Shown here: in pieces, positions 53,988 through 61,938 of the stretch
Numbering within the stretch: position 1 is the stretch's first letter
Layout: each line of letters opens with the position of its first letter
From: Chthonomonas sp.
GTDB lineage: Bacteria; Armatimonadota; Fimbriimonadia; Fimbriimonadales; Fimbriimonadaceae
DNA: 64,000 bases
Direction of reading: 5' to 3'
Assembly: GCA_016788115.1 (NCBI GenBank)
Contig: JAEURR010000007.1
Location: 1 to 64,000, forward strand
Position numbers and translations under genes: made by a program
The notes under the pieces: generated by a model
What the model was told of the DNA's origin: nothing
Databases searched by the model: none
Seen by the model: only the letters and a program-made list of their open reading frames with translations

Positions 53988-55954
53988 CTTTGCCTCGAGT
54001 TAACTAGATCATGAGCCTGAGCGACCACGTTTTCGACGGAGAAGCCAAATTTCTCCATCACGAGCGGGCCAGGCGCAGACGCCCCGAAAGTGTCGATGCC
54101 GATCGTGCGGTCCGCATATCGCGACCACCCCATCGTCGATCCTGCCTCAACGCTCATCGTGGGTAGCGACCGGTCCAGAATCGTGTTGCGCTCCGAGGCA
54201 TCCAGCCGGTCGAAGTCGTGCCACGACACCAGGTTGATCACGCGGGTGGGAATGCCCTCGCTGGCGAGAGTTTCCGCAGCCTTGAGCGCGAGGCTCACTT
54301 CGCTGCCGCTCGCCACGAGGTTGAGCCGTGGCGTCGCGGTTGGCTCGTGAATCACGTATGCGCCCTTGCGGCTCGGGTGATCTTGGCCCGGGGCGGGAGT
54401 AACGATGGGCAGCGCCTGACGCGACGTCGCAATGAGTGACGGGGTGTGCGTCTCCTCAAATGCGCGCATCCAGCACGCTACGGTCTCATTGGCGTCGGCC
54501 GGGCGCATGACATTCAAGCCGGGAATCGCGCGCAGCATCGCCAGTTGCTCGATCGGCTGGTGGGTCGGACCGTCCTCGCCTAGTCCGATCGAATCGTGCG
54601 AGAACGTGAACAGGGTGGGGCACTGCATGAGGGCGGCAAGCCGGATCGACGGTTTGCAGTAATCGCTGAAGATGAGGAAAGTTCCGCAGACGGCCTTGCA
54701 TCCCCCGTGTAGGGTGATGCCATTCGCGGCCGCGGCCATCGCATGCTCGCGCACACCGTAAGCTACGTTCCGCCCTTTGCGGTCCTCCGGCGCAAACCGA
54801 CCCGCCCCTTTGAGCGTGGTGAAGACGTTATTGCTCAGGTCTGCCGATCCGGAGAGCAGGTTCAGCGTCCCGGGCAGGATCGCATTCAGCGCCGCTCCGG
54901 TGGCGTTGCGCGTGGCGATGGGGTCGGTGAACGCAGGGAGCGAGATCTTGCTCGGGTCAACGAGTTTGTCAAAATCGATGCCGGACTGGGCCACCCTGGC
55001 GTCCCACTCGCGGACTAGTTCCTCTCCTCGTTTGACGGCTCCGCGCATCTCAGCCAGCGCATCATTCGGCAGGTAGAAATCCTCGTCGGCAGGGAGTCCC
55101 AGAGCGAGCTTCGTCAGGCGAACCTCTTCCACTCCAAGCGGCGATCCATGCGATTTCTCACTGCCAGCAAAGGTTGGACTGCCAAAGCCGATTGTGGTCG
55201 GGCAGATGATGAGGCTGGGACGTTCGGAGTCGCGCTGCGCTTCTCGAATTGCCGCATCGATCTGCTCGACATCCATGCCGTCGCTGACGCGAATGACTTG
55301 CCAGCCCATGGCCGCGAACTTCACCCCGGTATCTTCCGTGAACGCGATCTCGGTGCTGCCGTCAATCGAAATCTTGTTATCGTCGTAGAGCCAGATCAGC
55401 TTTCCAAGTTGTAGGTGACCCGCGAGCGAAGCCGCCTCTTGCGCCACGCCCTCCATGAGGTCACCGTCCGAGCAAAGCACGTAGGTGTAATGATCGATGA
55501 TGCCGGTGTGAGCGGCTAGCGATGCCTCGGCGATGGCCATCCCAACGCTGGTGGCAACGCCTTGCCCGAGCGCGCCTGTGGCCATCTCGACCCCTGGTGT
55601 CAAATGGTTCTCGGGATGACCCGGTGTCTTGCTTCCCCACTGTCGGAAGTTCTTCAGCTCTTCGAGTGAAAGGTCATAGCCGGTCACATGGAGCAGCGCG
55701 TAGAGCAGCATTGAGCCATGACCAGCGGACAGAATGAACCGATCGCGGTTGATCCACGTCGGCCTAGTGGGCGCGTGTCGCAAGTGCCGAGACCACACGG
55801 TGTAGGCCATGGGCATCGCTCCCAATGGCAGGCCCGGGTGCCCCGAATTTGCCCGTTGGACGGCGTCGATGCAAAGCCCTCGCAAGACGTTGATGCAGGT
55901 CAGATCGAGGGAAGAAGTGGTGGTCGCGCTCACGGGCAAAAGGGTACCAGACAC
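53984..55954 (-). CDS. tkt: Transketolase
   Basis: A 656-aa thiamine-diphosphate enzyme of the pentose phosphate pathway. N-terminal [35 protein letters not shown] and GALGQG, and the thiamine-diphosphate/magnesium motif [17 protein letters not shown] (about 155-175). The central pyrimidine domain shows [19 protein letters not shown], and [22 protein letters not shown] (about 445-465). GTG at 55954 or at 55933 may be the start; neither has a Shine-Dalgarno. It works in the same pathway as the transaldolase-like gene at 3799. Confidence 0.95.
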   Translation of the reverse strand: MSGTLLPVSATTTSSLDLTCINVLRGLCIDAVQRANSGHPGLPLGAMPMAYTVWSRHLRHAPTRPTWINRDRFILSAGHGSMLLYALLHVTGYDLSLEELKNFRQWGSKTPGHPENHLTPGVEMATGALGQGVATSVGMAIAEASLAAHTGIIDHYTYVLCSDGDLMEGVAQEAASLAGHLQLGKLIWLYDDNKISIDGSTEIAFTEDTGVKFAAMGWQVIRVSDGMDVEQIDAAIREAQRDSERPSLIICPTTIGFGSPTFAGSEKSHGSPLGVEEVRLTKLALGLPADEDFYLPNDALAEMRGAVKRGEELVREWDARVAQSGIDFDKLVDPSKISLPAFTDPIATRNATGAALNAILPGTLNLLSGSADLSNNVFTTLKGAGRFAPEDRKGRNVAYGVREHAMAAAANGITLHGGCKAVCGTFLIFSDYCKPSIRLAALMQCPTLFTFSHDSIGLGEDGPTHQPIEQLAMLRAIPGLNVMRPADANETVACWMRAFEETHTPSLIATSRQALPIVTPAPGQDHPSRKGAYVIHEPTATPRLNLVASGSEVSLALKAAETLASEGIPTRVINLVSWHDFDRLDASERNTILDRSLPTMSVEAGSTMGWSRYADRTIGIDTFGASAPGPLVMEKFGFSVENVVAQAHDLVNSRQR

Positions 55955-55978
55955 GCCGTCGGAGGTAGATTCAACGCA

Positions 55979-58294
55979 ATGTCAGTCTCGCTCATTGGAG
56001 CTCTCGTCGCCTGCACCCAGGCGCTTCTCGCCCCAAGTTGGTCGGTGAACCCCTCGCGCACCATGCTCTGGGGTGGTGCGCCGTACATCCCGGTCGGCGT
56101 GCGAATTCCCGGTTCCCCCGACGCCATCCTCCGTGCGCACGATGCCGGGCTGCGAGATGTCATCGTCGAGATGCCCGCGGACGGCTCGAGCTGGGTCGAC
56201 ACAATCAAGCTTCTGGAAGCGAACGAGATGCGGTACTTCGTCGCCATCTCGAACAAGGCGGCGAACGCGAATGTCATCGCGGTAGAGCCCGAGGGGTACC
56301 GGATACCGGGCATCACCGGGGAGCGAATCCTTAACCTACGAATTGCGGGGGCAAGCCGCGCCCTCATGGCCGTCATCACGCAGCGCGATGCGGCGATCCA
56401 AGAGCTTCGACCGGTCACGCTCCAAAGCGGGTCGCTGCGCGAGCGGGTCGATACTCGGTCGACGCTGGAGCACGTGGTCCTTCTGTACCCGGAGCTTGAA
56501 AACCAGGGCATGCTGGACTACTGGGAGGGATGGGACCGACACCGCGACCAACTCTTGCGGACGATTCAGGCAAATCCAACGCCTCCCGGATTGCGTGGAC
56601 TCGTGAACCCGATTGGGTCAGTCACCGAATTCCCCGGACCCGACACGCGGCTTATCCCAACCAGCCGAATGTTCCGACTCGAGTTCGAGGCGTACTTGCG
56701 CGCAAAGTACACCAGCGTCTTGACCGCAAGTCGCGCATGGGCCCTGCGCGCCGTAGACATCGACCAGTTCCAGGACCTGGCCCGGCTTGTGCCCCTCTGG
56801 ACCGATGCACGCGGAGTCCCCAAGATGTGGGACGCAGGCACCGACAAGATTTACGACGCCGACTACAAGCGAAGTACCTTCTGGCGAGACTTCCGCGCGG
56901 CCCTCTCGGACACAGCGACGAATCGTTACGAGCGGCTTGTGCAGAGCATCCAGTCCGTGTGGAATGTGCCCGTGGTCCAGGAATGGACAGGATGGAATGC
57001 CCCCTATGCGAGTTCGACGACGGCGGTGTCTGGGCTCGGATTCGTGGGCGACGCCCAGAGTCGTACTGAGCTCATCGACGGAGCGGCTGAAGTAGTTTCC
57101 GTCGCCACTTCGCGTGGCAAAGCCATGCTCTCCATCGCCACAGATCTGAGCGATACGACCGATGTGAATCGCATTGTCAACGACCTCAAGAACTTGGGCG
57201 TGCGCGGGTTCTATTTCCGCTCCTCGGACCCTGAGGCCATGAAGACCATCGCCGCCGCACAGACCGCGCTCAACGCCGATCGCTCGCTGTCGCAGTGGAG
57301 TATCGCCCCAGTCTACTTCCCGGCTGCCTGCCAAAATCCCGCGACGAGCGGCTTGCTCGCGGGCGGACGTTACTGGGTTCCCGCGCTTGGCGAAGGCGAG
57401 CGGGTGGACTACGGCCCGAACTTCGGTTGCTACCGATACGTCGGATACGGCCGCTCCTACTACGCCCTCTGGCGAACCGACCAGATGAAGCGCACCAAGA
57501 TCCGGATGGCCGACGCCAAGACAGCGACGTTTGTGAGCTCGGACGGCAACGACGTCGGAGCAAAAGCGTTCAAGGGTGGCATCGAGATCACGCTCGGGTC
57601 ATCGCCGGTGCTCATTTCCGGTTTGAACGAGCCGCCCGCCCCCGAAGAAGTCCTGGGCGAAACAACGAATGCCATGGGTGCGTTCTTCGCGACAGCGGGC
57701 AACTCGATTCCCGATGCGGACCAAGAAGCGCTTTTGCTCAAGGACTTGTTGCGCGACTACGAGACGCGTCCCGGTGCAGCGCTGGTCGAGATGCGTAGGA
57801 TGCTACGACGCGTTCAAGTTTCGATGTCGAAGTACGTCTGGATCGAGGCCGAGTCGTCACGGAATCACACCTTTGGAGACGTTTTTCCGCTGAAGGGCGC
57901 ATCGCGAGACAACGTCTTGCGACTTAGGACGCGGATTCCGAGCGATGTCGCTCCGCTTCGAGCCAACTTCACTTTCCGGCCGAGGCAGCTCGGGCAACAC
58001 GAGTTCTGGCTCGCGGCGAGGATCCCCGCCGGGTTACGAGACCGCGTTTCGGTCCAGCTGGGCGACCTAGTTTTCAAGCTCGATGCGCCGCCCGTGAGCC
58101 TTTACTCCGGTGGATTTGGCTGGTACAAACTCGGCACCGCGAACCTCGCCGATGGCGAAGCGGAGATTGCGGTGTTTGTGGACTCAGACGACGGGGCCTC
58201 CATGGAGCTTGATGCACTCATGATCAGCCCAATGACTTTCCGCCCCGATGGGATCACGCCGCCCCTAATCTTGCCTCAGATTCCGTCACGATGA
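55979..58294 (+). CDS. Large secreted protein, possible TIM barrel plus carbohydrate-binding module
   Basis: A 771-aa protein. The ATG at 55979 follows GGAGGT by 12 nt and opens with a hydrophobic segment ([18 protein letters not shown]). The first 500 residues show barrel-like strands with glycosidase-like turns ([46 protein letters not shown]), reminiscent of GH42/GH5 folds, but without a convincing catalytic glutamate pair. The C-terminal about 140 residues ([38 protein letters not shown]) look like a carbohydrate-binding module. Family not recognised. Converges with the HD-GYP gene (19-nt overlap). Confidence 0.78.
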   Translation: MSVSLIGALVACTQALLAPSWSVNPSRTMLWGGAPYIPVGVRIPGSPDAILRAHDAGLRDVIVEMPADGSSWVDTIKLLEANEMRYFVAISNKAANANVIAVEPEGYRIPGITGERILNLRIAGASRALMAVITQRDAAIQELRPVTLQSGSLRERVDTRSTLEHVVLLYPELENQGMLDYWEGWDRHRDQLLRTIQANPTPPGLRGLVNPIGSVTEFPGPDTRLIPTSRMFRLEFEAYLRAKYTSVLTASRAWALRAVDIDQFQDLARLVPLWTDARGVPKMWDAGTDKIYDADYKRSTFWRDFRAALSDTATNRYERLVQSIQSVWNVPVVQEWTGWNAPYASSTTAVSGLGFVGDAQSRTELIDGAAEVVSVATSRGKAMLSIATDLSDTTDVNRIVNDLKNLGVRGFYFRSSDPEAMKTIAAAQTALNADRSLSQWSIAPVYFPAACQNPATSGLLAGGRYWVPALGEGERVDYGPNFGCYRYVGYGRSYYALWRTDQMKRTKIRMADAKTATFVSSDGNDVGAKAFKGGIEITLGSSPVLISGLNEPPAPEEVLGETTNAMGAFFATAGNSIPDADQEALLLKDLLRDYETRPGAALVEMRRMLRRVQVSMSKYVWIEAESSRNHTFGDVFPLKGASRDNVLRLRTRIPSDVAPLRANFTFRPRQLGQHEFWLAARIPAGLRDRVSVQLGDLVFKLDAPPVSLYSGGFGWYKLGTANLADGEAEIAVFVDSDDGASMELDALMISPMTFRPDGITPPLILPQIPSR

Positions 58295-58887
58295 AGTGAG
58301 ACGGGCTGGATAATCGGCTGAACCTTACCGAATGCCTCGACCACGTCCGGGTCGAACTGCTTGCCCGCATTGCGATGGATTTCGGCGAGGGCCTCACCTG
58401 CGCTGATGGGATCACGCCAACCGGACTCCTGGGTCATCTGATCGAACGCCTCGGCAACGGCGATGATGCGAGCGCCGAGCGGGATTCGCTCGCCCTGGAG
58501 TCCATCGGGGTAGCCCTGGCCGTCCCAGCGCTCGTGGTGGTGGCGAATCATCGCCAGCGCAGGAACCATCCATGGCAGCTCTTCCAACATCGTCTCAGCC
58601 AGGTGTGAGTGCGCTTTGATCACCTTGAAATCCTCATCCGTGAGTTCTCCCAGTTTGGTGAGTATCTCACGATCCACTTGGATCTTGCCGATGTCGTGCA
58701 GCATGGCCCCCCGGCGTATGTCGGCAAGCTCCGATTCATCGAGTCCGAGGGCATGCGCGGTAGCGACCGCGTAGACCGCGACCCTCTGCGCATGATCGGC
58801 CTCGCCAGGAACGTGGATGTCCAGCGCGCCGAGCAGGGCCTGGACGGCGTCCCGCTGTGTTGCATGTAAGATGCTCGATAGGTCCAT
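58276..58887 (-). CDS. HD-GYP domain phosphodiesterase-like protein
   Basis: A 203-aa protein consisting of a single HD-GYP domain. H64-D65 in MLHDIGK are the metal pair; AHSHLAETML, RHHHERWDGQGYPDGLQGERIPLGARIIAVAEAFD carries the HHE and GYP signatures. Such domains hydrolyse cyclic di-GMP or related dinucleotides. No receiver or PAS domain is attached, so it may act as a stand-alone enzyme or be recruited by a partner. The ATG at 58887 is chosen; the longer frame lacks similarity and would overlap the divergent gene. Confidence 0.9.
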   Translation of the reverse strand: MDLSSILHATQRDAVQALLGALDIHVPGEADHAQRVAVYAVATAHALGLDESELADIRRGAMLHDIGKIQVDREILTKLGELTDEDFKVIKAHSHLAETMLEELPWMVPALAMIRHHHERWDGQGYPDGLQGERIPLGARIIAVAEAFDQMTQESGWRDPISAGEALAEIHRNAGKQFDPDVVEAFGKVQPIIQPVSLHRDGI

Positions 58888-58957
58888 AGTCCGCCTAGGG
58901 CAACAACCTACCCCAAGACGCATCCTTTTGCGGTTCCAGACCGTACCCAATAGCGTG

Positions 58958-59644
58958 ATGCCGCAATCGCCCCCCGCTAGGTCCGACAACACGGCCCTCA
59001 AAGTCGTGTTGGTGGTCCTCGTTTTCGTGCTCGTGCCATGCATAGTTCTCAGCTTCATCGGATACAACTTCTTGAAGAAGGGAGTGAGCGCAATGAGCGA
59101 ATCCATCATGCCAACCGCGGCATGCGCCGCGAATTTCGAGTACGTCCGGGACTCGGCCCTGGCTTACGCGGGCGATCATAACGGCGCACTCCCTCCCTCA
59201 AAGGACTGGCAGGCAGCGCTAGAGCCGTACTATCGTAAATTGAGCGCTAGGCTTGGGGAGAGCAAAGAGTTCATGGGGACCAAGTTTGAGATCAAACCGC
59301 TGCCGAAGGACAAGCCGTGGTCGTGTGAAACCGGGCCAAAAACGCCGAACACCGGCATCACATTTAACCTTGACGTTGCGGGCAAGAAGCTCTCGGACAT
59401 CACCAACCCCGAATCGACCGTGCTCTTCTTCGAGACACCAGAGGTCAGGCTGAACGCCGCGACCCCCTACGTTCCCCAGCCTAAGTCGACGGCACCGAAG
59501 ATCATTGCCGGCGAGGCCCGCGACTGGTTCGTCGTGAACATCAAGGGCGAGATGAAGATGGATGATTCAAAGATTCGGTTCCGTACGGGCCCGGAATCCA
59601 AAACCGGAGTTCGAATTGAGACCGGTACGTCGAATGGGCGCTGA
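58958..59644 (+). CDS. Membrane-anchored protein, pilin-processing-associated (DUF1559-like)
   Basis: A 228-aa protein. The N-terminus has one membrane segment (about 14-40, LKVVLVVLVFVLVPCIVLSFIGYNF), then NFEYVRDSALAYAGDHNGALPP, and late in the chain TVLFFETPE and ARDWFVVNIKGEMKM. This order (helix, aligned date-like loop, D/G-rich end) recalls the soluble parts of H-X9-DG pilin-like proteins, but no prepilin cleavage site is present. Function unknown. Divergent from the HD-GYP gene. Confidence 0.68.
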   Translation: MPQSPPARSDNTALKVVLVVLVFVLVPCIVLSFIGYNFLKKGVSAMSESIMPTAACAANFEYVRDSALAYAGDHNGALPPSKDWQAALEPYYRKLSARLGESKEFMGTKFEIKPLPKDKPWSCETGPKTPNTGITFNLDVAGKKLSDITNPESTVLFFETPEVRLNAATPYVPQPKSTAPKIIAGEARDWFVVNIKGEMKMDDSKIRFRTGPESKTGVRIETGTSNGR

Positions 59645-59698
59645 GCTGGCTCTTTCCGGGTCCCGATAAACGTAGTATCCTTTAGGCACGGTAACTGA

Positions 59699-59896
59699 AT
59701 GACGATTTTCCTTTCATCTAGCTTGGCTCTCTTTGGCGGCGGCTCCGAATGGCTGATCGTCGGTCTCGTCGTGCTGCTGTTGTTCGGTGGCTCCAAGATC
59801 CCGCAACTCATGCGCGGCATCGGCCAGGGCGCGGGAGAGTTCCAACGCGGGATTCGCGAAGGACGCAAGCCCGAAGACGAGAAGAAGGAGTCGTAA
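59699..59896 (+). CDS. tatA: Twin-arginine translocase subunit TatA (copy 1)
   Basis: A 65-aa protein: N-terminal membrane helix (about 16-32), the FGGSKIPQL hinge, then an amphipathic helix ([20 protein letters not shown]) and a charged tail, the complete TatA/E plan. It forms the pore-like oligomer for folded, cofactor-bearing substrates. A second tatA starts 4 nt after its stop. tatC is not in the window. Confidence 0.92.
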   Translation: MTIFLSSSLALFGGGSEWLIVGLVVLLLFGGSKIPQLMRGIGQGAGEFQRGIREGRKPEDEKKES

Positions 59897-59900
59897 CCAC

Positions 59901-60155
59901 ATGTTTGGTGGCGTGCCAGAGTGGCTAATCCTTCTCATGGTCGTGCTGCTGCTTTTTGGCGGCAAGCAGATCCCCCAGATGATGCGCGGCATCGGCAAAG
60001 GTCTAGGCGAACTTCAAAAAGGAGTCGAGGACAGCAAGCGGATGCTGAATGAAGCGGCCATGGAGGCGAACGAGCCTGCACCCGCAAAGCCAACTCCCGC
60101 AGTGCTGCCTACCCCCGAGGCTTCGACCGAAGCGAAGAGCGAGCCCTCTCCGTAG
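59901..60155 (+). CDS. tatA: Twin-arginine translocase subunit TatA (copy 2)
   Basis: An 84-aa paralogue starting at ATG 59901: membrane helix ([15 protein letters not shown]), [10 protein letters not shown] hinge, amphipathic helix [23 protein letters not shown], then an Ala/Pro/Glu-rich tail longer than in copy 1. The two share VPEWL/SEWL, LLLFGG and xMRGIG blocks, so they arose by duplication. One of the pair may act as the TatB-like partner, but neither has the TatB tail signature; that is inference. Confidence 0.9.
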   Translation: MFGGVPEWLILLMVVLLLFGGKQIPQMMRGIGKGLGELQKGVEDSKRMLNEAAMEANEPAPAKPTPAVLPTPEASTEAKSEPSP

Positions 60156-60164
60156 GCCGCGGGT

Positions 60165-61058
60165 ATGGCGGATGGCGAAATCCCACAGACCAGTCTGAGC
60201 GTCCTCATTGTCAATTGGAACACCCGCGAATGGCTCGTGCGGTGTATCGATTCCATCCATCGCTTTCCTCCCGGCGTCCCGTACGAGATCATCGTCGTCG
60301 ATAACGCCAGCAGCGATGGCAGCGCCGAAGCCGTCCGTGAGATGGGCATCACGCTGCGTGCCGAGCAAACGAACCACGGCTACGCGCGCGGCAACAACCT
60401 CGCCTTCCAGGTGGCGCGCGGCGACTGGCTCCTGACACTCAATCCCGATACTGAGGTGACAGAGGGAGCGCTGGATACCGCACTCGAACGGTTGCGGAAC
60501 CATCCCAAGCACGCGTGCCTGGGCGCCAAGCTCATCGATCCCGAACCTCCCTATGCGTCTCAGCGATCCGTCCGAGGTTTTCCCAGCGTGCTGGGGATTC
60601 TCGGCATGCTGACCGGGCTGGACAAGCGCTTCCCACGGGGCACCTTGGGTTCATACTCGCTCCCCGGATTCGACTATGAGCTGGAGCAGAACGCACCCCA
60701 ACCGATGGGGACTTTCTTACTCTTCCGGCGCGCGGCGCTGGCGACGATCGGCGATCCGACTTCCCCATTCGACGAGCGTTTTCCGATCTTCTTCAATGAA
60801 GTGGACCTCTTGGCGCGGCTGGCGAAGAACGGTTGGAGCACGCTCTACTGCCCCGAGGTCCAGATTGTCCATCTGGGGGGCGCGAGCACTCGGCAGGCTC
60901 GTCCGCAGATGATTTGGGAGTCTCATCGAAGCCTCATCCGGTATCTTGTGAAGCACACCCGGAGGACAGCGCGGCTTCTATTGCCTGGCCTGGCCCTGGT
61001 GATTTGGCTTGGCGCGTGGGTGCGCGCCCGGAGTTATCATCGCGGATTTAGAGCTTAG
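60165..61058 (+). CDS. Family 2 glycosyltransferase
   Basis: A 297-aa GT-A enzyme for surface polysaccharide assembly. SVLIVNWNTREWLVRCIDSI, IIVVDNASSDGSAEAV, NHGYARGNNLAF and the DxD-type NPDTEV (about 93-98) are the donor-site blocks of rhamnosyltransferase-like members. PMGTFLLFRRAAL and FFNEVDLLARLAKNGW carry the acceptor-side ED-like motif. A C-terminal hydrophobic segment (about 265-285) may tether it to the membrane. It lies 9 nt after tatA copy 2 and overlaps the next gene. Confidence 0.9.
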   Translation: MADGEIPQTSLSVLIVNWNTREWLVRCIDSIHRFPPGVPYEIIVVDNASSDGSAEAVREMGITLRAEQTNHGYARGNNLAFQVARGDWLLTLNPDTEVTEGALDTALERLRNHPKHACLGAKLIDPEPPYASQRSVRGFPSVLGILGMLTGLDKRFPRGTLGSYSLPGFDYELEQNAPQPMGTFLLFRRAALATIGDPTSPFDERFPIFFNEVDLLARLAKNGWSTLYCPEVQIVHLGGASTRQARPQMIWESHRSLIRYLVKHTRRTARLLLPGLALVIWLGAWVRARSYHRGFRA

Positions 61059-61938
61059 CATCACGATCTGTAGCTGGAATGCGCGCGAAGACTTGCGGGC
61101 ATGCCTCGCTTCCCTGCGAGACCGTGCCAACGAGGCGCGGTTTGAGACCATCGTCATCGAGAACAACTCGGAAGACGGCAGCGGCGACATGGTGGCTCAG
61201 GAATTCCCCGAGGTTCGGCTGTTCCGACAGGGGGTGAACCTTGGTTTCTGCGGCGGCCATAACGTTGGAGTCGGGCACATGCTCGGCAAACACTGGTTCT
61301 GCCTCAACTCCGATACGATCGTTCACGAAGGAGCGTTGCGGCGCATGATCGACTGCCTGGAAGCAAACTCCGAGATCGCGATCCTTGGCCCCAAACTCTT
61401 GAACACCGACGGCTCGCTCCAGTACAGCGTCCGACGTTTCCCGAACCCCGTGGCAGCCCTGTTCCGGAACACGTTGCTAGGCAGGCTGTGGCCTTCGAAC
61501 CCCTTCACGCGCACCTACCTGATGAAGGACTTCGACCACGATGCGCCGATCGACGCCGATTGGGTGAGTGGGGCGGCGTTCATGATGTCACGTCGCGCGC
61601 TCGACAGCGTCGGCACCTTTGACCCCGAGTACTACATGTTCTGCGAAGATGTTGACCTCTGCTTTCGTTGCCACCGAGCCGGATTTCGGGTCCACTACTT
61701 ACCAACCGCCCACGTGACCCACCACATTGGCCGCAGCACCGACAAGGCTCCGAACCGGATGATCGTCCGGTTTCACAAGTCGATGTATCTCTTTTTCAAA
61801 CGGAACCAGATCCGTGATTTTGCGCCGCTCGCACGACCGCTCATGCTGTTCGTCGCGGCGAGCGGACTGACCTTGCGGGCTAGCGCGTTCATCATCAAAA
61901 ACCTAATCGACCGGCTGGGCCGGAGGCTACGGCGATGA
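61009..61938 (+). CDS. Family 2 glycosyltransferase
   Basis: A 309-aa paralogue of the preceding enzyme. ITICSWNAREDLRACLASL, TIVIENNSEDGSGDM, NLGFCGGHNVGV and DxD in NSDTIV are in the same order; WVSGAAFMMSRRALDSVGTFDPEYYMFCEDVDLCFR is the full acceptor motif, with the catalytic aspartate expected in EDVDL. The only clear in-frame start is TTG at 61009, which lies 50 nt inside the upstream gene. Hydrophobic C-terminal segment (about 275-295). Confidence 0.88.
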   Translation: MARGCAPGVIIADLELSITICSWNAREDLRACLASLRDRANEARFETIVIENNSEDGSGDMVAQEFPEVRLFRQGVNLGFCGGHNVGVGHMLGKHWFCLNSDTIVHEGALRRMIDCLEANSEIAILGPKLLNTDGSLQYSVRRFPNPVAALFRNTLLGRLWPSNPFTRTYLMKDFDHDAPIDADWVSGAAFMMSRRALDSVGTFDPEYYMFCEDVDLCFRCHRAGFRVHYLPTAHVTHHIGRSTDKAPNRMIVRFHKSMYLFFKRNQIRDFAPLARPLMLFVAASGLTLRASAFIIKNLIDRLGRRLRR

